Positions 57,651 through 64,000 of a stretch of DNA of 64,000 nucleotides are shown piece by piece (the first letter of the stretch is position 1; each line of letters begins with the position of its first letter). Made by a program: the position numbers and the translations under genes. The DNA is taken from positions 906,685 to 970,684 of the forward strand of contig NZ_CP073710.1 in assembly GCF_021184045.1 (NCBI RefSeq). Reading direction: 5' to 3'. Origin of the DNA: Methanococcoides orientis. Its GTDB lineage: Archaea; Halobacteriota; Methanosarcinia; Methanosarcinales; Methanosarcinaceae. The notes under the pieces are model-generated. The model was not told where the DNA came from and ran no database searches. It was given only the letters and a program-made list of their open reading frames with translations.

Positions 57651-57813
57651 TTTTGCACCTATACTCATCATTTATTTTGCTTGATATGGATATGTAATAA
57701 AGTCAATATGACTTTTTGACAATTACAATTTTATATGTTCAAGCAGTGATTCTCAATGTCACGCAGAATATATAACTATTTTACTTTACAATAAACTCAA
57801 AAGTAGTGAAAAG

Positions 57814-58647
57814 ATGGATGAAAAGTTACTTGCAAATATCGGTTTAAACAAATATGAGAGATCTGTTTACTGGACGCTTTTGAAAAAAGGTGATCTGGAA
57901 GCAAGTAAATTATCACAGTTATCACAAGTTCCCATTGGAAAGATCTATGAGATTTTGAGGGATTTGAACAAGTATGGCCTTGTGGAGATCCAACCTTCAA
58001 GGCCACGGAAATACAGGACTGTTGATCCAAAAATTGCTTTTGAACTCATGTACAAAAGAAGAGAGGAAGAAGCACTCAATGAGCTCAAACTACTCAGGGA
58101 AACATTTGCTGAAATTGAACGGCAACTTTCCAATGGCGATTCTCCAAAGCATGTTGAAACAACATTCTGGCCCGACAAGTTCCATGATAATGAACTAAAA
58201 GAGACGGTGAATTCATTTTTTGAGGATATTGAGCATGAAATATGTGTTGTTACTCCCCTTAAGTATAAGCCAGGAGTATCAGAACAATATGATGATTCAA
58301 TGTCAATATTCAGCCAGGCTTACTTAAATTTGGCACAACGTGGCATTCATGTTAAAATTCTAGATTCCTACTCTCAACTGTTACCGTCAATAAAAGAACT
58401 TATTAATTCAATAGAAGATGAATCAGTCAAAAGTAATGTTCAGAAATTCATGGAAATAAGAATTTTGGAAACAGAGCATGATTTTGTAATCTTTGATTCA
58501 AAGACTATCTTTCTTGATATTGAAGATCAGATTAATACTGGTACTAGTCTCGGTATGACACAAATTCATGATGAGTCATATACAAAGCGTTTCAAGGCTA
58601 AATTCAACGACCTCTGGACTAAGGGGAAGCGATTCAATTTCACATAA
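57814..58647 (+). CDS. TrmB-family transcriptional regulator
   Basis: The 277-residue protein has the N-terminal TrmB winged helix (LNKYERSVYWTLLKKGDLEASKLSQ near residue 10-35; GKIYEILRDLNKYGLVE). A C-terminal PLD-like sensor domain is also present. It is divergent from the methyltransferase at 56904-57650 across a 160-base gap. TrmB proteins sense sugars or other ligands. The ligand here is unknown. Confidence 0.92.
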   Translation: MDEKLLANIGLNKYERSVYWTLLKKGDLEASKLSQLSQVPIGKIYEILRDLNKYGLVEIQPSRPRKYRTVDPKIAFELMYKRREEEALNELKLLRETFAEIERQLSNGDSPKHVETTFWPDKFHDNELKETVNSFFEDIEHEICVVTPLKYKPGVSEQYDDSMSIFSQAYLNLAQRGIHVKILDSYSQLLPSIKELINSIEDESVKSNVQKFMEIRILETEHDFVIFDSKTIFLDIEDQINTGTSLGMTQIHDESYTKRFKAKFNDLWTKGKRFNFT

Positions 58648-59026
58648 ACTGGTCCAGATTATGAGCTTCTTATTGATGCCTGCCAGTTTGTAACCTAATT
58701 GAATTGTTGCATAATACTTTTTGAATAAATTACAATTTGATTGGTGACCAAATAATTTTATAAGAGTTCGGTTTTTTACACTTACCTATATCCCAAAAGA
58801 AAAGTGCGGGGATATATAAGAAATAAAAAAATTGGACTTTTTTGTACGTTAAATTTTTATGAAGTCGTTTTTAAATATATTTTTAAAAAGATATAATGAT
58901 ACATGACATTGTCTAAAAAATAAGGGTGTCAACGATTCTACTTCATTAAGATATTTGACCATACGTATTTAATCCAAACAGTATAATTTTTATAAAAGAC
59001 ATGCTTAACCATAGACTAATTAATTC
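58648..59026 (+). promoter_or_regulatory. AT-rich CRISPR leader
   Basis: This gene-free, AT-rich stretch precedes the first repeat. It has a long TATA/T-run segment near 58850-58890 (for example AAATATATTTTTAAAAAG). The degenerate repeats are at the opposite end of the array, so this side is the likely leader and promoter side. Confidence 0.6.
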
Positions 59027-59643
59027 GTTAAAATCAGGCCATATTGGGATTGAAATATCACGTCGCCCGTAAGTTCAACGGATGCAGTTGTTGTCAAAAT
59101 CAGACCATTGTGGGATTGAAATCTGTTTGAAAAGATGATAGATAATTCCTGTAATACTGTTAAAATCAGGCCATATTGGGATTGAAATGCAGAACAGCTT
59201 GTCACAAGCCCTAAGCAGATCTCATTAAAATCAGACCTTAAAGGGATTGAAACCTATCAGAAGCATTCCTAAGCCGTGTGAAATACATTGTTAAAATCAG
59301 CCCTTGGAGGGATTGAAACTAATAAGCGCTTTCGTGGTGATCTTCTACTAATTGGTTAAATCAGACCTTTAAGGGATTGAAATGTTGCTATCTGGTAGAT
59401 GGTGTGGTAGTCATAGCTATTAAAATCAGACCATATTGGGATTGAAATGGTGCTACCACGTACTGCCAGACAGATCTTACTTCGTTAAAATCAGACCATT
59501 GTGGGATTGAAACAGCACAAAAGTTACGACACCGAGACCGTTCAGGATGTTTAAATCGGCCCTTTTAGGGATTGAAGTTCTCCATAACACATTCTAATTG
59601 TTGCACCTGTTGCTGTTAAAATTAGATTTTAAAGAGATTTAAA
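59027..59643 (+). CRISPR. CRISPR array, 10 repeats, 9 spacers, variable-loop repeats
   Basis: Repeats of 29 bases start at 59027, 59093, 59159, 59224, 59290, 59354, 59419, 59484, 59549 and 59615, with periods of 64-66 and spacers of 35-37. The conserved parts are GTTAAAATCAGACC and GGGATTGAAA. The five bases between them vary: ATATT, ATTGT, TTAAA, TTGGA, TTTAA, TTTTA. AATC...GATT and CC...GG can pair, so these five bases are a loop. The last two repeats are degenerate. The ATTGAAA end sets the transcribed direction as +. No effector genes are visible in the window. Confidence 0.95.
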
Positions 59644-60158
59644 ATAAACTTTTTGTACGTAAGCTGTGGAATTGTATCCGTATATAGCAAGTTTATAACG
59701 ATATTGCTTTAGGTGTAATTTAAAATCCGTAGTTTCCTCTGTAGAGATATTATACGTAGATTAAGGCTGATTTGTGTATTCATTAATCTTAATGCTGTAG
59801 ATATAGAGCAGACAATTCACAATCCAATTTTAAGATCTACCTTTCTGTTTCCGATATGGAATTGTCTAGATCCGATAATTAATTATCTGATTACGATAAA
59901 TGATTTTATTGTTTGATATAGGACTTTTTAGCCTACTTTTTTGTAAATATATATTACTGATTTGTTAATATTAATTGTCGATATGGTAATATTGGGCAGG
60001 ATATCACCTACGATAAGATTATATTCATAGTGTGTTATGCCTTTTATCCCAATTAAGATAAAGATTGTACTTACGATATGGTATCCGTATATCAAAGCTA
60101 TATACGATATATATTCACTATTCCTGCGTAGATTCTAATAGGATAAAAAGCCCAGTTT
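59644..60158. other. Gap between CRISPR array and cas1, with an imperfect direct repeat
   Basis: No ORF. An imperfect ~30-base direct repeat starts with GTATCCGTATAT at 59674-59704 and again at 60082-60111, each followed by a similar AAG/ACGATAT tail. The hexamer CGATAT recurs several times through the gap. It might bind a protein or be a decayed array remnant; I see no spacer-repeat periodicity. Confidence 0.45.
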
Positions 60159-61361
60159 TTAGCCTTCAAACCAATTTTCCAAGCGTTCCCTCACATGAGC
60201 ATTCAACGTAAACGGTTTATCATCCTTAGCATTCTTCTTCATATAGTGTAAAGAACCCTTCGAGAAGCCCATATTTTTCCAATCAACATAAGGCATGTCA
60301 ATGATCTTTTTCCTCAACAGATCAGCGTCATCCCTTTTCCCAACATAAACAGGATTCATGAATTCAACAGTTTTCCTCTTACCAACAAGATGATGGCTTA
60401 ACTCTCTTGCCTTGAGTAACAGGACAGATCCCCAAGAGCTATTCTTCTTTCTATACTCGACTTTGCTATTCATAATAGTATTGAACTCAGCAGTGAGCTT
60501 CCTTGCTCCTGTTGGTCTAAGCCTTAATGAAAAATTCTCAGTTCTCACAAAGTCTTTTTTATCCATAACCCCTTTTTCGATAAGGTTTATAACAGCAAGA
60601 TCAACAATAAACCTGAATGGTTCTTGCAAATCGTAAGCAAGACTGTACTTGCTCTGATTCATCTCATGCAAAAATCCAACATGAGCATCAAGACCAACTG
60701 AATTAATAGCTCTCAAGCATTCAGATTCAAGCAATGCATAACCATAATTGAGCATAACGTTGACTCTGTCGCCTGCCCCTGTTGCTCTTCTGTAATTATC
60801 AGTCCTTGCCTTGAAATCATACCGTTCAGGAACAGCTTTGGCATACTCATTCCAGTACTTCCAGGCAACTCCACCTTCAACACCAAGAATCTCCTTTATG
60901 GATTTAGCATTCTCAAGTTTAGCCTTATCATCAGTAAAATCATACTCGATCTCAGGATATCTCTGTTTCAAATAATCAAGAACAGCCTCAGATTTAGAGA
61001 ACTTAGCCTCAATGAACTTCTTGGCAAACTCAATCCTTGCATCTTGATCTTCATAAGCATGGTACTGAGCAAACTTTGTCTTTACATTGGTACTCTCAGG
61101 AGGAAGCATTGTTGTTAGGAGTTTTCCGTTCCAGTCCAACATAGTGATCTGTACATTGTGCTTAATCAACCACCTGATGGCTTCAAAGCTCAGCGATCCG
61201 CTTCGACCATATACAACAATGCTATCAACGTCCATCCTCTTTGGAGAGAATACGTATTCCTGAGGTTCTTCAGTGGTTGTGAACCTGCCGTCTTTGATGT
61301 GAAGTTTAGTGCCATCAACATACATGTTGATGCCATGGCCATTTAGAAGCAAAAGTTTCAT
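60159..61361 (-). CDS. cas1: Solo Cas1 integrase
   Basis: The 400-residue Cas1 has the full catalytic set. The Glu is in YGYALLESE near residue 217, the His in DAHVGFLHE near 239 and the acidic residue in YDLQEPFRF near 250. It has a C-terminal helix-turn-helix-like end (DWKNMGFSKGSLHYMKKN). GGTG lies 7 bases before the ATG. It should integrate spacers or act as a transposase-like integrase. No cas2, cas4 or effector lies beside it in the window. It is convergent with the CRISPR array and 45 bases after a winged-helix gene. Solo Cas1 proteins are known in casposons and in a separate methanogen group; I cannot place it by sequence alone. Confidence 0.93.
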   Translation of the reverse strand: MKLLLLNGHGINMYVDGTKLHIKDGRFTTTEEPQEYVFSPKRMDVDSIVVYGRSGSLSFEAIRWLIKHNVQITMLDWNGKLLTTMLPPESTNVKTKFAQYHAYEDQDARIEFAKKFIEAKFSKSEAVLDYLKQRYPEIEYDFTDDKAKLENAKSIKEILGVEGGVAWKYWNEYAKAVPERYDFKARTDNYRRATGAGDRVNVMLNYGYALLESECLRAINSVGLDAHVGFLHEMNQSKYSLAYDLQEPFRFIVDLAVINLIEKGVMDKKDFVRTENFSLRLRPTGARKLTAEFNTIMNSKVEYRKKNSSWGSVLLLKARELSHHLVGKRKTVEFMNPVYVGKRDDADLLRKKIIDMPYVDWKNMGFSKGSLHYMKKNAKDDKPFTLNAHVRERLENWFEG

Positions 61362-61406
61362 TTAATGCACCTTTATGTTAGCTGGTGATTTTCGATAGAA
61401 AAATTA

Positions 61407-62225
61407 TTAATCTAATATACCCAGATTCTTCATGGCTTGACGTCTTATGTCTGATACAAACAGAACAGCTTCATCTTTTCCTTCTTTAGCCAATTCCCTT
61501 TGTAAGTTAAAGAGTTCTGTTCTATGTTTTTCAATAACGTTAGAAGTTTCATTTACCGTGTAACAACTCCTATCTGAAGATAAATCCTTCACAGTTTTGG
61601 CATCTTTTATCAGCTGTTCAATAACGAGCTCATCATCATAGTATCCAAGCAGCCGAATAATATATTTTTTCGGACTCCCATGGGTAGGAGGGACTTTAAA
61701 CTTCTGTTTCAACAAAAATCTCAGTTTTATTAAAAGATCAGGTTCATTCAGAGGTTTGATCTTTTTATTGACAATATGATCGAAAATTATTAGCAATAGC
61801 TCATATATTAATTCTTGATCTTCACCATCTAAATTTTGTATTATTGAATCCAGTTGACTTCCATCTAATACGTATTTCTTTTTATAGTACTCAATTTCTT
61901 TTAGTGCCAGCCTTTTATCTATATCATCTTCTGATTTAAGAAGTTCTAAAATCTCATCAAGATGCTTTTTTAACTTTAATGTGTCTGTAAATATTAGATA
62001 GGAAGCACGTTTATCTGTTTCTTCGATATTATATTTGCCGAGTTCATCATAATTTGGATTTAAGATAATTTTTGATTCAATCATCTTGTTTAATTTGCGG
62101 TCAATGGTTGGCTTGCTATATCCTCGATCTCCGGAATGTTTTTCGATAAGATCTTCTATTAGCTTTTCTCTCCTGACGTATCCTTTTTCAGATAAATAAT
62201 CAGTAACCTCTTTTTCAAAATTCAC
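61407..62225 (-). CDS. Winged-helix protein, cas1 operon partner
   Basis: The 272-residue protein starts at GTG 62225, with AAGGAGAT 8 bases upstream. Residues 1-60 form an N-terminal winged helix (KLIEDLIEKHSGDRGYSKPTIDR). The rest is a helical, HEAT-like region without known motifs. It is the upstream gene of the cas1 pair, with a 45-base gap. It might regulate cas1 or steer it to DNA. I do not recognise a family. Confidence 0.65.
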   Translation of the reverse strand: MNFEKEVTDYLSEKGYVRREKLIEDLIEKHSGDRGYSKPTIDRKLNKMIESKIILNPNYDELGKYNIEETDKRASYLIFTDTLKLKKHLDEILELLKSEDDIDKRLALKEIEYYKKKYVLDGSQLDSIIQNLDGEDQELIYELLLIIFDHIVNKKIKPLNEPDLLIKLRFLLKQKFKVPPTHGSPKKYIIRLLGYYDDELVIEQLIKDAKTVKDLSSDRSCYTVNETSNVIEKHRTELFNLQRELAKEGKDEAVLFVSDIRRQAMKNLGILD

Positions 62226-62287
62226 TTAGTAGATCTCCTTTTGACGTTATGTACATTTTAAATTGCAGCGAAGTTACAGCATATTCA

Positions 62288-62307
62288 TGATATCAAATAT
62301 GATATCA
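62288..62307. promoter_or_regulatory. Tandem TGATATCA operator in divergent promoter
   Basis: Two perfect 8-bp palindromes TGATATCA lie at 62288-62295 and 62300-62307, 12 bases centre to centre. They are between the divergent cas1 operon and RHH gene. Ribbon-helix-helix repressors of the MetJ/Arc type bind such tandem 8-bp sites. The neighbouring 46-residue RHH protein is the obvious candidate. Confidence 0.55.
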
Positions 62308-62421
62308 AACTATATATATCTTTATATTCAAGTTGCATCATTAGAAGCAAATTTTTACCTTTTTTTAATATCAGACTAAATACCAAACTATATATTGATT
62401 AATGTATCACATGATGATCAC

Positions 62422-62562
62422 ATGAGAAAATCAGAACGATTCATAATGACACTTCCCCCGTATCTAAAGGAGAAGTTAGTACAGTTGGCAGAAAACTATG
62501 GCTGCTCCCAGGCAGAAGTGCTCAGGACGGCTTTAATCAAACTGAATGAGGGATTGAAATGA
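62422..62562 (+). CDS. Ribbon-helix-helix (CopG/Arc-type) protein, 46 residues
   Basis: The protein reads RFIMTLPPYLKEKL as the beta-strand and first helix, then YGCSQAEVLRTALIKL as the second helix. This is the RHH DNA-binding fold. A TATA-like ACTATATATTG about 35 bases before the ATG suggests a short or absent leader. Its stop overlaps the next start (ATGA). It probably represses its own operon and perhaps the divergent cas1 operon. Confidence 0.8.
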   Translation: MRKSERFIMTLPPYLKEKLVQLAENYGCSQAEVLRTALIKLNEGLK

Positions 62563-63122
62563 ACAAGTTCTCGTTGAGATTCAAGTCGTTTAAAGAATGG
62601 CTTAATGCAAAAGCTAGGAACACGGAGTATGCAAAGCGCGTCATTAAACTGCATGAATTGGCTCCATCGCTATCACTCAAGGAATTGCTGGAACAGGGAA
62701 TTTCTCATCTCAGCCCTGCCCTTAAGTCCTGGAAAGAACTCTCTGCAGAAGAACGGGATCTACGGATAAGGGCACTACAGACTCTTTCAGATATGCGTAA
62801 AGGTGAATCGCTTACTAAGGCTGCAAAGGAGCAGGGAATTACCAGAAAACAGGCAGTAATGCATCTTGGAAGATACGTATACAAGAAAAAGGGACGCTGG
62901 GTTGCAACTCACACCGATAAGATAGAACGCGGACGCTGGTTCTATTCTGATGGTGAGCGCATTAGCGTTATAATCAACGATTCAGGGGATGCTTCACTCA
63001 TCAGTAACTATCTGAATGCAGTCAGATGGGCATTAGACACTGGCGATAAATCAATCCTCCAGTCGTTCAAGGGACTCAAAATCACAGACGTTGACGGTGA
63101 AAAGCATTGTTTTCGAAACTGA
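62559..63122 (+). CDS. HTH protein of unknown family
   Basis: The 187-residue protein is basic at the N-terminus. A helix-turn-helix-like segment is near residues 95-125 (LTKAAKEQGITRKQAVMHLG) and an aromatic, basic part follows (YKKKGRWVATHTDKIERGRW). The C-terminus has KSILQSFKGLKITDVDG. Overlapping start with the RHH gene shows one operon. The context with HNH and polymerase genes suggests a mobile element. I know no family. Confidence 0.65.
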   Translation: MNKFSLRFKSFKEWLNAKARNTEYAKRVIKLHELAPSLSLKELLEQGISHLSPALKSWKELSAEERDLRIRALQTLSDMRKGESLTKAAKEQGITRKQAVMHLGRYVYKKKGRWVATHTDKIERGRWFYSDGERISVIINDSGDASLISNYLNAVRWALDTGDKSILQSFKGLKITDVDGEKHCFRN

Positions 63123-63198
63123 TCTGGAGACAGTTTACGGATTGGTAGAGCAGATAGAGGAGTACGCGTTTCTACAGATATACGACGATAGATACTAA
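63097..63198 (+). CDS. Possible 33-residue acidic ORF
   Basis: GTG 63097 opens 33 acidic codons (start VKSIVFETDLE) to TAA 63196-63198. It overlaps the 3' end of the HTH gene. There is no clear ribosome site. It fills the gap before the HNH gene but may be chance. Confidence 0.3.
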   Translation: MKSIVFETDLETVYGLVEQIEEYAFLQIYDDRY

Positions 63199-63231
63199 AT
63201 GATAACATTATGCACAAGGAGATTAAAATAA

Positions 63232-63627
63232 ATGAATGAAGAAATTAATAATGAAGATCTAATTGCACAGATTAAATGGCAATTGCAGGAACAGGGTGTT
63301 TTGGAAAATGGCATTTGCGAGGTTTGTGCCGAAACAAACCCCCATGCTTTGGGAATATTTGAAAAACATCATCTTTCGACAAGGAACTTCCCAAATGAAA
63401 CATGTGTTTCCTGCCTTAACTGTCACGCTACAGTAACAGGGCTGCAAAATTCCATTCCACCCAATTTCAGATCGTACAAATTGCCGATGGAACTTCAGAT
63501 TCCTTACATTTTTCTGAGCCATGCTGCACTCAGGAAACGGATGGCAGAGGTTGAAATTGTGACAATGAACCAACTCTACGAGGTGCTAAAGGATGGACAG
63601 TATAGCATTAAGGGCTTTTACAAGTAA
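63232..63627 (+). CDS. HNH-type zinc endonuclease-like protein
   Basis: The 131-residue protein has CEVC near residue 29, EKHHLSTRNF near 44 and CVSCLNCHATV near 59, which fits the HNH pattern (zinc Cys pairs and a catalytic His). AGGAGAT precedes the ATG. Its C-terminus overlaps the polymerase gene by 35 bases. HNH proteins are common in mobile elements. Confidence 0.78.
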   Translation: MNEEINNEDLIAQIKWQLQEQGVLENGICEVCAETNPHALGIFEKHHLSTRNFPNETCVSCLNCHATVTGLQNSIPPNFRSYKLPMELQIPYIFLSHAALRKRMAEVEIVTMNQLYEVLKDGQYSIKGFYK

Positions 63628-64000
63628 AAAGGGTTCCAAGGCAATAAAATCAAAACAATATTCAAAGAAAAAGAAGACTCGTGATTTCCCACGAGTCCTT
63701 ACTTTTGACGCAGAAACCACAGCTGACAAGTATCAAAATTTAAAATTTGGATATTTTGATGTAAGACAGAATGACATCTATACCTATGGCGGTTTGATCT
63801 GGGATAAAAGACACATTACAAGGAAGGAGTATAATACTTTAAAAAAATATGCAAATAAGCACTTGATGCGGCTTTTCTCATTAGAGGAGTTTATAAAAAT
63901 ATTCTATTTAGAGGTCTATGATCGGGGAACGCTGTTCCTTGGGTTCAATATTAACTTTGATCTTTCAAGGGTAATACTGGATTATGGTTATGGGAAGTAT
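63593..64000 (+). CDS. Family B DNA polymerase-like exonuclease domain, cut by window edge
   Basis: 136 residues are visible. The start is basic (SKQYSKKKKTRD). The exonuclease motif I is VLTFDAETTAD near residue 36 and motif II FLGFNINFDLSRV near 119. Both match the 3'-5' exonuclease of family B polymerases and DnaQ-like enzymes. The rest, including any polymerase palm, lies beyond the window. With the HNH, RHH and HTH genes it suggests a self-replicating element. Confidence 0.7.
   Translation, partial: MDSIALRAFTSKKGSKAIKSKQYSKKKKTRDFPRVLTFDAETTADKYQNLKFGYFDVRQNDIYTYGGLIWDKRHITRKEYNTLKKYANKHLMRLFSLEEFIKIFYLEVYDRGTLFLGFNINFDLSRVILDYGYGKY

Noticed and set aside
57660..57813. GTCAATA at about 57705 as another island operator
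   Set aside because: It lacks the matching TATTGAC half at 21 bases and the other promoter elements.
59027..64000. Calling the right end a complete casposon
   Set aside because: No terminal inverted repeats or target duplication could be seen and the polymerase is cut by the window, so the element borders are unsupported.
1..64000. tRNA, rRNA or insertion-sequence genes
   Set aside because: I looked for tRNA-like arms, rRNA-like stretches and transposase motifs and recognised none; small or divergent RNAs could be missed.

Overview
The window reads as chromosomal DNA of a methylotrophic methanogenic archaeon of the Methanosarcinaceae (Methanolobus/Methanococcoides type is my guess). The reasons are a corrinoid protein, a methylcobamide:CoM methyltransferase-like protein, an Msr-type regulator beside a PAS/GAF kinase, the N-epsilon-acetyl-beta-lysine pair ablA/ablB, archaeal TATA boxes with several leaderless starts, and amber-codon behaviour expected of a pyrrolysine user. 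Every confidently called gene whose last codon I read stops with TAA or TGA. Several otherwise intact genes (two sensor kinases and a SagB-type nitroreductase) carry exactly one in-frame TAG.

Layout. 1-2994: 3' truncated 7TM sensor kinase and a zinc-finger protein. 3212-18887: a methyl-transfer island. It holds a flavin/Fe-S oxidoreductase, a UroD-family (MtaA-like) methyltransferase, a zinc 'redox' protein, a TrsS/Tes-like radical SAM protein, a PaaK-like AMP ligase and an aquaporin on the + strand. On the - strand it holds DUF5714, SDR, fatty-aldehyde-type ALDH, a membrane protein, a corrinoid protein, an Msr-like regulator and a GAF kinase. The MtaA-like gene and the corrinoid gene, 10 kb apart on opposite strands, have co-linear promoters with matching elements at identical spacing, so they are very probably one regulon. 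19119-40814: housekeeping and accessory genes (SagB nitroreductase, DUF434, truncated RsgA, pentapeptide protein, cupin, HEAT-repeat surface protein, ablAB, Asp racemase, kinase, TrkH, BrkB, methyltransferase, GbsR/SMR, YggS, ICMT-like), ending in a gap with a candidate structured RNA. 40815-47404: THEP1, medium-chain acyl-CoA synthetase, Glu/Leu dehydrogenase and a three-gene 2-oxoacid:ferredoxin oxidoreductase. Together the last three would interconvert branched acids and amino acids. 47697-58647: membrane proteins, an NRAMP-like transporter, a paralogue of the island's membrane protein, a broken GAF gene, a large kinase, a methyltransferase and a TrmB regulator.

59027-64000: a 10-repeat CRISPR array whose only neighbouring cas gene is a lone, catalytically complete cas1. 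That cas1 sits in an operon with a winged-helix gene and diverges from a ribbon-helix-helix, HTH, HNH, PolB-exonuclease module that runs off the window. Four 5'-truncated cas1 relics (38024, 51610, 52707, 56350) lie up to 22 kb away. The array repeats keep their stems but vary in the loop, with loop variants interleaved along the array. This solo-Cas1/CRISPR/PolB region and the twin-promoter methyl-transfer island are the two most promising undescribed systems here. No tRNA, rRNA or complete insertion sequence was recognised.
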